From NCBI GenBank assembly GCA_020975405.1, contig JAIOWQ010000008.1, positions 1-64,000 on the forward strand: a stretch of DNA of 64,000 nt, read 5' to 3'. The notes below the pieces were generated by a model. That model was not told the origin of the DNA. It saw nothing but the letters and a program-made list of their open reading frames with translations, and ran no database searches. This DNA comes from Keithomyces neogunnii (lineage: Eukaryota; Ascomycota; Sordariomycetes; Hypocreales; Clavicipitaceae). Positions 23,936-36,623 of this stretch are shown here, in pieces; position 1 is the first letter of the stretch, and the number at the start of each line of letters is the position of its first letter. The translations under genes and the position numbers were made by a program.

Positions 23936-26782
23936 ATGGGCCTCACCAGCTATTTCAAAGCCGACAAGAAGTCGGAGCCTGCTCAACCGTCAGATAATTC
24001 GGCGTCAGGGCCAAATCGGAGTCAGCAACATTCCTCACCGTCAGAGAAGCCGCCATCTCCCTATCAAAGCAATGGTAACGACATGGAGCTTCAACCGCCC
24101 ACTCCTCGCTTTCATTCAAGGCCGCAGTCCATTTCTGGAAGATCTACACCATCGACGGCGGGGAGCTCCATGTTCATGGACGATATCAAACATGAGGTCA
24201 TGGCGAATTACCTGTATCAACAACAATGCTCCCAGCTTTGGGTCAGTGATGGCTCTGGTGAAATCGAAGGTGTTCTGTTGAGGAAAGTGCGCGGTCATTA
24301 CATGGCCTGCCCTCCCCAACTCGGCACTTCGCCTTTCGCCATGGCTTGCACTGCCATGAACGTCCAGTCTGCCATGACAGTCAATTCCCGAGTCATCAAG
24401 ACTTTTCTGCAGTGGTCGCCTGACGCCGTCGACGTCCCTCTGATGAACGGTTTGAGGGTTCAGATTCTACCGACCATCGAGGATCTTCCCCGCGCGCGAA
24501 AACATCAGTTTGCTGCTTTTGTGGCCTCTGAAGGTCTGCTGATCGTTTGGGACGATGACCCGCTACACCTTGTTCAACGTGCCAAGGCCATTGAATCAGA
24601 GCTCATGGAGCTCGTGTGGAAAGCCGGCAACACGGATGACGAAGATGATGAGAAGAAGCCGGGCAATGTTGCCGAGGCTGAGATTGACGAGGAGAGCGGT
24701 GAAGTGAAGCCCGAGAAGCGACCCATCCACCTGCAAAACACCGTCTTGGTGTCGCTGACTCTGATTCTTGTAACTGTGTCTCTTGGAGCCGCTTGGCGCG
24801 AACTGGCCATCGAAGTGTCCGTCGATGGTAATTACATCCGGCTGGCACTCGTTGCTTTGTTCCCCATCCAAATCTTCTTCACCCTCTTCTTCGCCCAAGT
24901 CATCATCGGTTGCTTGGCGCAGATCTTTGGTCCTATCCGCCAACTCACCATCAACTCCAAATTTTATTCTGCGAGACCTCCACCTCGCCTGCAGTCTCCT
25001 GTTCTGCCGCACATTACCATTCAATGCCCGGTATACAAGGAGGGTCTTCAGGGCGTCATCATCCCCACTGTCAAGTCCATTAAGCAGGCCATGTCTACTT
25101 ATGAGCTCCAGGGCGGATCAGCCAACATGTTTATCAACGATGACGGGCTGCAGCTCGTTTCAGAGGAGGATCGCCGCGCCCGTATCGAATTTTATGCCGA
25201 TAACAGCATCGGATGGGTTGCTCGACCCAAGCACGGGGAGAATGGCTTCCAGCGCAAGGGCAAGTTCAAGAAGGCCTCCAACATGAACTTTGCCCTCATG
25301 ATCTCGTGCAAGGTCGAAGAGAAGCTTCAGGCAATCAACAGGGCCCCCGAGTGGAGCCAGCACGATGAGGCGCAGGCATATGAGCAGGCTCTGAAAGAAG
25401 TTCTCGAGGACGACGGCCGTGCTTGGGCGGATGGCAACATTCGTGTCGGCGATTACATTCTCCTCATCGACTCCGATACCCGTGTTCCCGCCGATTGTTT
25501 CCTCGACGCGGTCTCTGAGATGGAACAGTCACCCGACGTGGGCATCATGCAGTTTTCGTCTGGTGTCATGCAAGTCGTGCACACATACTTCGAGAATGGC
25601 ATCACATTCTTCACCAACCTCATCTACTCTGCCATTCGGTACACCGTCTCCAACGGCGATGTTGCCCCCTTTGTCGGCCACAATGCCATACTTCGCTGGT
25701 CTGCAATCCAGCAGGTTTCCTACCAAGATGAGGACGGTTACGACAAGTTCTGGTCCGAGAGCCACGTGTCCGAAGATTTCGACATGTCGCTCCGTCTGCA
25801 GTGCAGTGGCTACATCATTCGTCTGGCCGCCTGGGCCGGCGAAGGTTTCAAGGAAGGCGTGTCCTTGACCGTGTACGACGAGCTTGCTCGATGGGAAAAG
25901 TACGCGTACGGGTGTAACGAACTTCTCTTCCATCCCATCCGCACTTGGCTTTGGCGCGGCCCCTTTACTCCGCTCTTCCGCCGGTTCCTTTTCTCCAACA
26001 TCCGCTTCACCTCCAAGATCACAGTTGTGTCTTACATTGGTACCTATTACGCCATTGGCGCTGCCTGGATCTTGACCACGGTCAACTACTTCCTCATGGG
26101 CTGGTTCAACGGCTATCTTGATAAGTACTATGTCGACTCCTGGAAGGTGTGGTTTTCCATCATTATTGTCTTCAACGGTCTCGGCAACGTTGCCCTCGCC
26201 GTCATGCGATACCGTGTTGGCGAGCGTAACATTCTGTACGCATTGTTCGAGAACTTCAAGTGGACCATCATGCTGGCAATCTTTTTGGGAGGTTTGTCGC
26301 TGCACGTCAGTCAGGCTCTGCTGGCTCACATGTTTGAGATTAATATGACCTGGGGTGCCACGAGCAAGGAAGCCGAATTTTCCAACTTCTTCATCGAAGT
26401 CCCCAAAGTTTTGAAGAAGGTGAGTTTACAAGCCTCTATATTTTCCTTTCCCCTTGCTTGATATTCCGAAAGCCCGGCGACGTCACTGGACACTCTCCCA
26501 ATAGTTTGGGTTGTTCAAATGCTGCTTCGCACATCGTCTACTAGCCTTGACAGTTGCTAAAGAATCAATAACTAACTCATGGTCTTGTCATAGTTCAAAT
26601 TCTCCATGCTATTTTCTCTCGTCTCCATTGCCGGCATAATCATCCTAGCCGTTGCCCCCTTCGTTCCTCACGACTGGCGCATCACCGACTTTGTTGCCAT
26701 TCTGCCCATGGCCACCGTCGCCACGAGCCACTTCCTCCTCCCATTGGCCCTTAACCCTGCCCTGATGACCTTTTCATGGTGA
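23936..26782 (+). CDS. GT2 family polytopic glycosyltransferase
   Basis: Exons 23936-26419 and 26594-26782 give 890 aa; the 174-bp intron (GTGAGT..CATAG) restores a final membrane helix ending in MTFSW. The N-terminus (1-85) is disordered and Ser/Pro-rich. Two membrane helices lie at about 266-286 and 302-327. The cytosolic GT-A catalytic core follows with NDDG (401-404), IDSDTR (511-516), SEDFD (612-616) and ARWEKY (651-656), the last being a relaxed QxxRW motif. Several membrane helices lie beyond about 690. This is the layout of processive family-2 transferases such as chitin and hyaluronan synthases. It best resembles the Pezizomycotina GT2 protein reported to be needed for hyphal growth on solid surfaces. 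The sugar donor and product are unknown. The leader is long and rich in short upstream frames. Confidence 0.88.
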
Positions 26783-27769
26783 AGGGGAGGGCACCACACA
26801 TTTTCGACCAGCAAGTTGCCTGTCTTTGTGGAAATAAAGCAACATGACGCTTGGTACTCTACTGCCTTTCCTTTTCCTCCGCAGCATACCCATATAGATG
26901 GAAGGGAGTTTGTTTGCATTTGCATTTTTTTTTTGAAACTTCTTTTGTTTTCACGCATCATGACCTTAGGGTGGGCAATCTGGTATCGCCCGATTCCACT
27001 CCCTTATTTCTCAAAACCTGGAACTAGTCGGGAGCATTCGCAGCATCGAGACAGTCTGATGGACTGGTCTTGTCATTACAAAATAATAATATTGATATCG
27101 GGAACTGGAAATGACGGGAAACGGCTAGGTATATATGATACATATAGATGGGAAGTAGATAGGGATACATTGATATGGTTCATCACGGCACTTGTGTCAT
27201 TGTTCAGCGGGAACAACTTACTCTCATGCGTACACTGTCAAGCGCCATCTCAAGTCACATAGCTACGGGCCAGAGATGATTGGCCGGACCTTGCCTACAG
27301 GTTGCAGTTGATACTTGTCTTTCTACCTACCTACCCCCTTAGACACTGTGTTCTGTGCAACCAAGTCACGTCACAAGACCAGACTTTTGTAACCCCTTCA
27401 TGATGACGATGATTGGGTTCTTGATCCAAGGTAGAATTAGAGTAGCATCGGCTTCCACTCTATGGTAAAGGGATTTGTCCTATGCAAGGCACGCGAGTGC
27501 CAAGATGCTTGGGCCAACTAGAGCACATGACACAACACAATGAAGAGTTGCTGAAAACAAAGTATATGAATTGCTCTAATTTGCACTATTGTCAGGTCAA
27601 GCGTCTACGAAAACTTTTTATCTTTTGCCGAACCCAAAAGGAAAGAAAAGAAAACGCCTCTATACTATCTATTCTATCGACATCTATGCCGAGTACATAT
27701 CCCACGTAAATGCTAACAAAGGGACAAAAACCAAAGGCAACGGCTCGCAACACTCGATGAGTTGGGACA
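26783..27769. other. Intergenic between convergent genes
   Basis: This holds the 3' flanks of the GT2 gene and of the ABC-F gene. A T-rich run lies at about 26926-26934 and a short CTACCTAC cluster at about 27322-27336. No gene is seen. Confidence 0.5.
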
Positions 27770-30700
27770 TTAGTTGTCCTCGTCATCAGTATCGGGGGGA
27801 TGAGGAGTTCCCTTGGGACTGTTCAACCACTCAATGTGTCTCAGTCTTCTTCTGACCTCGCGCTCCTTGAGTTCCTTCTTGGTCATCTTCTTCTTCTTCC
27901 TAGCGCGGAACTTCATGTCGGAGTTATCCTCGACGCCAGAGTTGACGGCGCTGCTGACGACGGAGCTGGCCGCTGTGCTAGTGACGCCGCTTCCGGGACG
28001 AGAATCCTCAAATCTGTCGAGGGAGACGGCCGCGTTGCCGCGCTGCGCGACACGTCCGTCGTTGACGTGCCACTGCTCGGAGCACAGGGCGCCTACGAAT
28101 TCTTCGTTGTGAGAAATGAGAATGACACCACCCCTGAATTCGCGAATGGCAACGGCAAGACCACCCAGGGAATCACGGTCCAAGAAGTTGGTGGGTTCGT
28201 CGAGAACAAGCAAGTGGGGATTGTTCCACATGGCACCGGCAATGACGACCTTGACTTTCTGTCCGCCAGACAGGGAGCCGATTTCGTTGTGGTTGGCAAT
28301 TTCGGGGTCCAGGCCGAGATCTTCAAAGTGCTTGGAGATGACTGAAGGTTGGAGTTCGCGGTAGCCGAGACCTTCGCGGGATGCTTCGTGGTCGTCGAAT
28401 TCTTGGACGAGTTTGTCGAACCCGAGTTCAATGAGCGTCTCGCGGGAGATCATGGTGTTGTGCTTGGGCAGGAGGCCGCGCCATTTGCTGGAGGATATGG
28501 TTAGTTCAACTCGCCTGCATGGCGACCCAAAGACTGCAGGGAGCAACTTACACTTCGTATTGGAACGTCTTCTTGTACTTTGAACGACCAACCAGGGCTT
28601 CCACCTGTCGAGCAGACTTGCCGTCCTTTAGGTCAACCCACTTGTCCATCTGCTCACGGTCCTTGTCGGACAATGCACGAGTCTGCTTCATGTGTACTTC
28701 TCGGTCATCACCGTGGGCATATCGCCACTGCAAATACTGATTGGGTGTCTTCTCAAGGTGCATCTCCACATGTTCCAGGGCGTGCTGCTTGATGTAACCA
28801 ATACGCAGGTTGGGATGCTTTTCGACCTTTCCTGAGCCGGGGACGACTTCGCCAGTGAGCAGCTTGATCAAAGTAGACTTGCCCGCTCCGTTGGGTCCAA
28901 TGATGGCCACGCGAGAGGACAGGGTCAGCTGGCATGAGACATCTGACAATGAGGGCTTGGGGGCCTTTGGGTAGGTGTATGAGACGTTGCTCATGCGAAT
29001 AATGGCACGGGTCAGAGACTTGACGCCAGTCAAGATTCCGGGAGGCGGGAACTTGAACTGCACGTTGGATGCTGACAAGGTGTAGTAGGCCTTGGCCTCG
29101 GGGCGGATCTGCACAAACGCAGCCAGATTGCCCTTGTAGCAGGCCAATTTCTTGTTTGGTTCGTAATGGTAGATGTCAGTGGTGACGTTATCCAAGAAGC
29201 CCGAGTCGTGGGAAACAATCAAGCTGGTAATGTCGGGGTGGGACTTGAGATAATTCTCCAACCATGCAATGTTGGTCACGTCGAGATGGTTGGTAGGTTC
29301 GTCAAGAAGAAGAACATCGGCCTTCTTAAGCATAGCACGAGCCAGAGCAAGCTTCATCTTCCATCCACCAGACAGGGAGCCGACCTTCTGAGCCTGGCGA
29401 CCCTCGGGGCCTGGGGTGAAGCCGAACTCAGTCAATACTTCAGAGATGCGCTCAGTGCCCTGTGGTCCAATTTCGGGGTCCTTGGAGACGAACTCGAGAA
29501 TGGAAATATCGGCATCTTCGCCCTGGTTGTGTTCAACGTAGCAAGTACGGAGGACATCCTGGGGAGGGAACCCCTCGAGCTTGCCATTGGCAATGGATCG
29601 CATGAGTGTAGACTTTCCGGCGCCGTTGCGACCACAAAGACCATAGCGGTGGCCCTTGAGCAGGCGCAGATTGGTGTGCGACAAAAGGAGCATGCCACCG
29701 TACGCCAAGGAGAAATCGGCATTCACAATCTCGACCTCGCCGTCGTCCTCCTTCTCAGGGACACCATAGCGTCGTTGGTCTTCCTCGACGTAGTGCTTTT
29801 GAACAGCATCGCCGACCTTTTGAGCAGCCCCGGGTTCCTGCATGAGAGGCTGCAGGTAAGCGGAAATATGAGCAGCGATGCGGGTGACAAAACGGTAGTT
29901 GACATCAGCGGCGACCATGTCGCAAACATAGGGTCGAGCCAACTTGTAGATGTCCTGTTGAGCAGCAAGACCACCACTCTTCTTGATCTGGTCGTCGAGG
30001 ATCTTGGCCACGTCGTCAATTGTAGTGCGCGCAATGACCTCCTTGTCATTGGCCATGGCCTTCTCCATGACAGCAAGAGCACGCTCAGCAATTTCACGGA
30101 CTTCAGGCAGAGAAGCGCGGTCGGCCACAGCCTTGATACCAGGAGAGAGTTTGGGCAAGAAAGTTCTAGCTTCGATGGGATCGTGGACAAGCTTGGTCAA
30201 GTTCTCGGTGATGACGCAGGTCTGGCGCAGGACCTCTTGGGCGGTGTTGGGCGAGTTGAGCGATCGCTCCAGGAAGGGTGTCAGAAGCGCCAGAACAGGA
30301 GATGTGACAATGGCCACAAAGGTGGTTTGGGACAAGGCATGAATGGCCTTTTGAGTGGCTTGGGAAGAGGGATGTTGCATAGTCTCGACGAGGAGCGGGA
30401 TTCGGGGGGCAACGTCGTCGTTTGACAGCAGCGTAGTGAGGGAATTCATGGTCTGAACAGCCTGCTTCTCGACTTCAGTCTTCAGGTCGTGCATGCCTCC
30501 CTCAACAATGGGGATCAGCCCAGCGAGCTTGGAGCCCATGGCCGCGCGGAGGACATCCTGCTCCACGGCCTCCTCCTTGCTGGCGCCAACTGCCAGCTTG
30601 GCCTTGTCGGCCATCTTCTGGAGCAGCTTGTAGGCACCCACGGTGCCCTGCCACTTGCCCGTCTTCTTCTCCAGATACTTGGACAAGACGGGCAGCAGGC

Positions 30701-31154
30701 CGGTAACAAGGGCCTCGGCACTCAGGTTGTTGAACAAGGCATCGAGGCCGTACTGGGCAGCCTCGCGCACCACGGCGCCCTTATCAGCCAGCGCGTCCAG
30801 CGCACATGGCACAAGTCCGTCCTCCTGGATCAGGAAGACGACTTCGGCAATGGCTTGTTTCGGAGGGAATCGCTCAAAGATGGCACCCAGGAGGTTCTGG
30901 CTGCTCTCCCGCTTGAGCCCGTTCTTCTTATCGGCGGCTGCCTTCTTGACCTCTGCCAGCACACCGTACTGGCTCAGTCCCGCGTAGCCGACCGAGTTGA
31001 GGAGCAGCTCGCACAGTCCGTAGCTTGCGTCGACAGAGGCAGCAGACGTCTGGGCACTGAAAATGGTGCTGATGAAGCCCGCCACATCTTCCTGTGACGG
31101 CGGAGGAGCAGGCTCCTTGGACACCACTGTCGGTGGTGAGACGGGGTGAGGCAT
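27770..31154 (-). CDS. ABC-F ATPase of the EF-3/New1/Elf1 family
   Basis: Minus-strand exons 31154-28552 and 28487-27770 give 1106 aa; the 64-bp intron (GTAAGT..CCAG) joins FQYE to VKWRGLLPKHN. Residues 1-450 are HEAT-like helical repeats. The first ABC domain has GRNGAGKST (508-516), LSGGW (594-598) and LLLDEPTNHLD. The second has GPNGAGKST (753-761), a chromodomain-like insert (KTFQYEVKWRG onward), LSGGQ (940-944) and LVLDEPTNFLDRD. A Lys-rich tail ends in an acidic DTDDEDN. Fungal EF-3 clears tRNA from the ribosomal E site; New1 and S. pombe Elf1 are close relatives linked to termination/recycling and mRNA export. The KHNT..SREtL insert and the RRRLRHIEWLNSPKGTP tail point me to the New1/Elf1 branch rather than EF-3 itself, with moderate certainty. 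It lacks the Q/N-rich prion-like start known for yeast New1. Confidence 0.88.
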
Positions 31155-32330
31155 TGTGGACGAGGAGCCCCGAGTTGCCAGGCAAGCAACTTTGAGACAA
31201 GGTCGAGGATTCGAGAATCGTAGATGGTGCTTCTTTGTTCTGCCCCTCCCTTGGTCTTCTCTCTTCTCTCTCAGCGTAAAGGGCGCTCTCTGTCACGTCC
31301 TTGAGAAAAGAGGGGGAATGATGGGTATGCAGAGAGAAGGTTGGGACAGGGAAGAGAAGCTGCCAGGAGTCTCTTCTGGAGCAAAACTTGAACTGCGACG
31401 ACTCAGCCTTTGGTGCGGCGTCCTTGTAAATTAACCAGTCTCCAACTTTAGAGTGGGCGTGGGCCGTGCTGGCCTATGTCCCTCTTTGCCCCTCGTGCTG
31501 TACGAGTAATACTTGCCTATCTAATCCTGGCCACGCAGTTGGGCGGCTTCGATTTTTTTTTTCTTCCCCCCCCTCGTCCCCTGCCTTATCCGCTTATCGA
31601 CCTTCTTGCCGCCACTAACATACTAGGTACTTAGGTACCTAGGTAGGTACTTGATCACCCCGTCTTGGGCACGTGTCTAGTAGGTACCTAGAGGTATCTT
31701 TCTGGCCGATATACTCTGCACCATTCATTGATTGGCTGGCTCCGCGGTACTTGGGGTCCGCCAACACTCTGTCTCGGATCTTGCTGTGTGCTCAAGTGTG
31801 TGTGCAGGGTTCCACGTGGGACGGCCTGTTGACGCTGTTGGAGTAGACACATGCTGCAAATGACATCAACCTCACTCCATTTCCGAATGAGCATTGTAAA
31901 GTACGCAGTACGAGTACGTAAATGCCTGTCATTTACTCGACATCTCCAGTTACTTTGGAACCAGCGCCAATGTTCAAAATTCTACACGTACACTCCAAAG
32001 CACTCCCAGCATGTGCTAAACAATGAAGAAAACTCAGGTCGCTGAGGGTATAATAATCAAAACCACCTTGTAGGACAAATCCCCTACAAAGCCCACCATC
32101 TTATGTGTCTCCTTTATCCGGGCGCCGTCCCCACCGAAAGTAAGGAAACGTAAATCTCGGGCTTCAATGCCGTCTCTGTCGAACTGAATTAAATGAAGGT
32201 GTTGGGTAAATTATGAATGAGGGAAGCGAAAATGAAATGAAATGAAAGTTATTATTGAGCACCAGTTTGCTCTGATGCACGTGCAGCGACGATGCAGTCC
32301 TCAGCAGCAGCTCGCTCGTCTTTCGAGGCT
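31155..32330. other. Intergenic: ABC-F promoter and palmitoyltransferase 3' flank
   Basis: The right part is the 3' flank of the palmitoyltransferase gene and the left part the promoter/leader of the ABC-F gene. It holds a T run (31554-31562), a C run (about 31567-31573) and a CTAGGTAC repeat cluster (31622-31692). No gene is seen. Confidence 0.5.
31622..31692. repeat. CTAGGTAC palindromic repeat cluster
   Basis: Several overlapping copies of CTAGGTAC and TACCTAGG, including TACTTAGGTACCTAGGTAGG, and a further TAGGTACCTA about 50 bp on. It lies upstream of the ABC-F gene. Confidence 0.75.
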
Positions 32331-34387
32331 CTACCGTTCGCTGCTTTGTCCCCGCAGTGCAACAGGTCCCTGGAACCCCAGTGAGCCCGGCGTCACCGCA
32401 TCTAGTTCGAGGCTTTGCGAATTGTTCCGCGGTCGTTGGCTGTGATGTACACCAAGTCGCTGATCGCCAGGCCGGTACTTGCTTTTGAAGCGGTAATAGG
32501 TGGGTGATCGGGGCCGGCAGAGAACAGAAAATAAATTCTTTAACCAGTTGCCCTGGCTGTAGGCTCTATATCGTTCCTTCTTTGCAAACTTGTGAGAGTT
32601 GATGTATTCCCGCGTTGTCTCTCCTCGTGCCATGAGAAACAAGTGATAGCCCATCAACCCACCAGGGTACACCATTGACAGAATGCCAATTATGACAAGT
32701 GCAAATGGTACACGAAAGTGATTGATTGACTCCCCAAAGGATATACCCTGGCGTTGCATATAAACGAGGATTTGCGTCAGGCTGGTGCCAATCAAGTACG
32801 CAGACAAAAGGGTGGCAGATGTTACAAATGCAAAGAAATAGCGGTAGTTGCGTTTACCAACACAGTTGTTTAGCCACACGCAGTGATGGTCGTGCGTCTC
32901 CACGCAGTTATCACAGAGTCGGCAATGATGCGCCCGAGGCGGCCGCCAGATGTTGCAGGTTCGGCAATGCTTGACCGGAACTTCCATAGCAGCGGCAGAA
33001 GACTCAGCAGACTTGACCAACGTCCAATCATTAGTTGGCGGTGCCAACCGGAGAGGGTCATCCTGGTCAGTTGTCGGAGGGAACTGATGCAGATTTCGAG
33101 GCAAAATCTAGATGTCATCAGTAATCACGTCCATGTCTGCAAAGGACCGAGGGTGCTGCTACTTACACCAGGGTCTGAAACTGACGCGTGGATGAAAGAA
33201 GAAAGGCAAATGTAGGTAACATATGCAAAGGTGATGGGGATGGCAGGAGAGATATTGTGCCAAAGCCAAGGGGCCTCGAAACCGAAAAACAAAGCGCAAG
33301 GAATAACGATCAAGGCTCCCGTGGCGATGTTAATTGGCGTGTGCTTGGTGTTCTGCCATCTGCCCCCGAAGAAGAATACCGTATTGCCATCAAAGTATTG
33401 GTGCACCAGACCGACACCCTTGCCGTTTGAAACAGCTATCGATGGCTGTGGTCCAGGGTGTGATTCCGCTCGCGGAAATCGAGGCGATGAGGCCGTGGAA
33501 GAAAGCTTCTCGGCCCCTTCGTTGTCCCTATTCCGACTGGACTGCGCTTGTTCGACCTTTCCAGGCAATAGAAAACTTGACCGGAAAGATCTCGATGATT
33601 TGGCAGGACTGGGAAGACTGGCGATATCTTTATAGCTTTTGTCCACCTTGACGTTCAAGTACCTACTTCGATCGGACTGACCCTGCAGCGGGCGAACGCT
33701 GTCAGTCATGCTAGCTGTCGGATAATGTCCCGTTGTTGGACTCGCGTTGGCGGTGATACGATCAAACGTCTCTTGATCAGTCATCTCAGTACCCCGTGAT
33801 GGTGGTGGATGCACACTCTCTCCTCCACCCAAGTTGCGCTGTAACTGGGCAATACTTTGCATATTTCCGCGGCCTCCACTCGCTCCATCAATGATGCTAC
33901 CGCCCAAATCCGTCTCATTGTCGTCGATATTTGCAGGTGATGGGTGCAGTTGCTGGTTCGTGGGGACTGGTCTCGCGCCAGCTCCTCGTTGTGCCTGCAG
34001 CTTTTGAGAACTCATCGGTCGGAAAAAAGCGCCCGAGGTCAATGAAGGAACGTGACTTCGCGTCGTCAAGCTATGTGTTCGTCCCGAAGCCGTCGTCGTG
34101 CTTGCAATACTGCCCCTCTTTTGTTGCAGCCCCGACATCATGCCCTTCCGTCCGGTAGCTCCAGCCCAGGCAGCTTTGGATGAGGTGCCCGTTCTCGCAG
34201 TTTCAGGGCGTGACGAAATATCGAGATTCCCGGCCTTGGCCTCGCCTCCATCATCGCTTGCGATGTCTGTCATGCGTGAAGATATAACACTGGCTGGTCG
34301 CTGATTGTTGCTGCTGCTAGAGCGAGGTGGAACGCCACTCATGTCCCTCGGTGACACGACCCTGTCAGCCGGGTCTTGTGAATCCAT
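32331..34387 (-). CDS. DHHC palmitoyltransferase, Erf2-like
   Basis: Minus-strand exons 34387-33167 and 33107-32331 give 665 aa. The 59-bp intron (GTAAGT..TCTAG) joins SDPG to ILPRNLH, recreating the conserved DPG-ILPRN motif. The first about 310 residues are disordered, Ser/Pro-rich and probably regulatory. Two membrane helices precede the cysteine-rich domain. HCRTCNIWRPPRAHHC is followed by DHHC at 480-483 (C483 the acyl-enzyme nucleophile). Two more helices and the TTxE-type motif GETTREY follow. The family S-acylates proteins at the ER/Golgi. The Erf2 branch acts on Ras with partner Erf4, and the DPGILPRN motif with four helices supports that assignment. The substrate is inferred. Confidence 0.9.
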
Positions 34388-36094
34388 GTTTGCGATGCTC
34401 TATTCTCGCGATCTCGTCTTTTGCTGTTGTATAACCCAGGTTTCCAGCCGCGTTAAAGGAAGCACTCTATATCAGTGGCTTCGCACAATGTGGCCGAGAA
34501 TTGTCGCCGTTGTGTTGCAATCACAGAGCGGCGCCCAATGCCTGGGGGAATTGTGCCGTTTGGCCGGCAAGGTACCGCAATATACGCTAGGTTTATCAGG
34601 TTTGTTGCTAGGGAAATCGAGCAAAGGGAAATTGGCTATCGCAGGTCTATGTGCTGAGAAGAAAGTGATTGCCTCAAGGAGAAATGCGAGTCGTGATGGA
34701 GTCGGGTGGGTATTATTAGACAATCGAAAGGAGCGACGGGGGAGACGGGTGGAAACAAGCCGAACAGCAGGGTATGGTGTGATCTGATTTTTTATTGTTT
34801 TTTTTTTCGCGGGGTGACAGAGAAAGGAGCGGGCGGTGCAAGCCAAGGATTCGTTAGAAAACAAGAAAAGAAGGGCGACTTTGCATGACACGAAGCGACG
34901 ACATGCGTGACAGGGACGGGAAGCGATGAAAGAGAAGAGGGAAAAGAGACGAAGCCGATGCACTGTTCCTTTTTCCGCACCAGGGCAGGTTGAGCCGGAC
35001 GTGGGCGACGAGCTTCGATTCGTCAGCTGGGGGGCAGAGCCAAGTAGTCCGCCTGTCCACTCAAGCCCCTGGTCCTCACAAGTCGCCCTGGTAGTGCCCT
35101 GGTAGTGCCCCGGTGGTGGATGTCTGGTTGCTTGGGGAGCTTGCAAGGCGGGTGAGCCAGCCAGCCACTCGGTGACCCATGTTAAGGGGTCAACTGGAGG
35201 CAATCCGAGAAATTTGTCAATGTGGAGGGCAGAGACAAAGCGTTGTCGCATGGCCCGCCATGTCTGGACGCGACTACTACTGACAAGTGAATGTGCAGCT
35301 GGCTGGCCAACCACGTTGGGCGACGGCCAAGATCACAACAGCCACAAAACGTGCACGTCCGGCTTGCAATCGCACGGTCAAAGCGTGACCCTAGTTGAGA
35401 CGCATTTGGAGCTTGAGATGGTTCGAGTTGCAAACTAAAATCTTATAATAATAGGCAGCATGGTGCATCATAGTACGGTGCACTTTCCACAGGAATACCG
35501 CATCACGGTCATGCCGTGCGTCCGGGTGGTCCGGCCCAGGCAAAAGCATGATTGACACGACAAAACGCGGGAGCCGACATGAAAAGCGCCCTGTGCATGT
35601 CGTATCAATGTTATGAAATGAAAATAGTCCGTGTCTATCTGTGTAATAAGACACCTCTGTTTGCGCCAGCGCATGCGAACAATTGCAATTGCTTACAAAA
35701 CGGTTGGGAGAGCATCAAACACTCATCCGCCCCACAGACAACGCATAAAACAGGCGATATCAAGAAGCAGCAAGACAAGCATGACGCCTGTAAGCAAAAC
35801 TTGTCGGGCACACTCATGCAGCCCATTTGCCGCCTCCCCCCCGCCGGAAAGCCATGACGTCTTGACGGATCTTATGGCTCGTCACAACAACGGCCAGCTT
35901 CCACGTGACAAGCAATCCACCCTGGCTCCATTGGCCAATAGCAGCTCTCGCAAGCTCCATTGGTGAAATCATACGACGCCGAAAGCACCCGGGAAAGCTT
36001 CTGGCCTCGACAAGTCTTTTTTCTGCTTCCATCTTGCGCCCAACTTGCAACGGCATCCCTCTTCACCACATCGTTATAAACACCCACCGCAACA
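34388..36094. other. Intergenic between divergent genes
   Basis: This 1.7 kb lies between the divergent starts of the palmitoyltransferase and the small mitochondrial-type gene. A T run lies at about 34798-34808. A short GCCCTGGTA tandem occurs at about 35085-35119. A 280-codon minus-strand frame at 34472-35314 has no recognisable domain and was not accepted. Confidence 0.5.
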
Positions 36095-36623
36095 ATGGCC
36101 GCTCAGTTCACCCGCCGTCTGTTTAGCACTACTGCTCGTCGCCTGCAGTCATCTGGCGACCTCAAGAGCGAATCCAAGCGCGACCCCGAGCTCATGGTGC
36201 GTTGTAGCTTTCGCCGAGCTGCAATCCCCTTTGATTCACCCGCCAATCCCGCATAGCATGTCTTCCAGAGACAGGCACTAACTTTCACAGATCCTCGGTG
36301 GTGTCATGGTCGCTGCTCTTGGCGGAGCTGGCTTCTACTTCGGTAAGCCTGGGGCAGGTCAAAATTTCATCGGTGCATGTGCTAATCAACCCCGTGCAGG
36401 CCGCTCCCCCACCAAGTCCACCTCCGAGACTCCTGTCACCATCGCCAGCAGGCCATGGGAGGGCGATGGCCAGGGCAAATACAAGTACCACCCCGGCGGT
36501 GACCTCAGCAAGGAGCCCAAGGATGCCCCCAGCGCTCTGAACGTCGTCGTCGTTCCCAACGTTACACTGCCCGCGGAGCTGCATGAGAAGTACAACAAAT
36601 GGGGCAAGGAGGGATATCCTTAA
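36095..36623 (+). CDS. Small single-helix protein, probable mitochondrial
   Basis: Exons 36095-36196, 36291-36342 and 36400-36623 give 125 aa. The N-terminus MAAQFTRRLFSTTARRLQSS is a textbook mitochondrial presequence (Arg-rich, no acids, RRLFSTTARR). Residues 35-52 form one hydrophobic helix (ILGGVMVAALGGAGFYFG) encoded almost exactly by exon 2. The remainder is hydrophilic and Pro/Lys-rich (PWEGDGQGKYKYHPGG) and ends WGKEGYP. The layout fits an inner-membrane accessory or assembly protein facing the intermembrane space. I do not recognise the family by name. Introns are GTGCGT..ACAG and GTAAGC..GCAG. The model is supported by frame closure and by the intact helix across both joins. Confidence 0.75.

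Noticed and set aside
25529..26329. 266-codon minus-strand frame
   Set aside because: Antisense shadow within the GT2 catalytic and membrane region.
29166..30425. 419-codon plus-strand frame
   Set aside because: Antisense shadow of the ABC-F ATPase gene, whose domains are certain on the other strand.
34472..35314. 280-codon minus-strand open frame
   Set aside because: No domain, signal or family motif; it overlaps the presumed promoter/leader of the palmitoyltransferase and looks non-coding.
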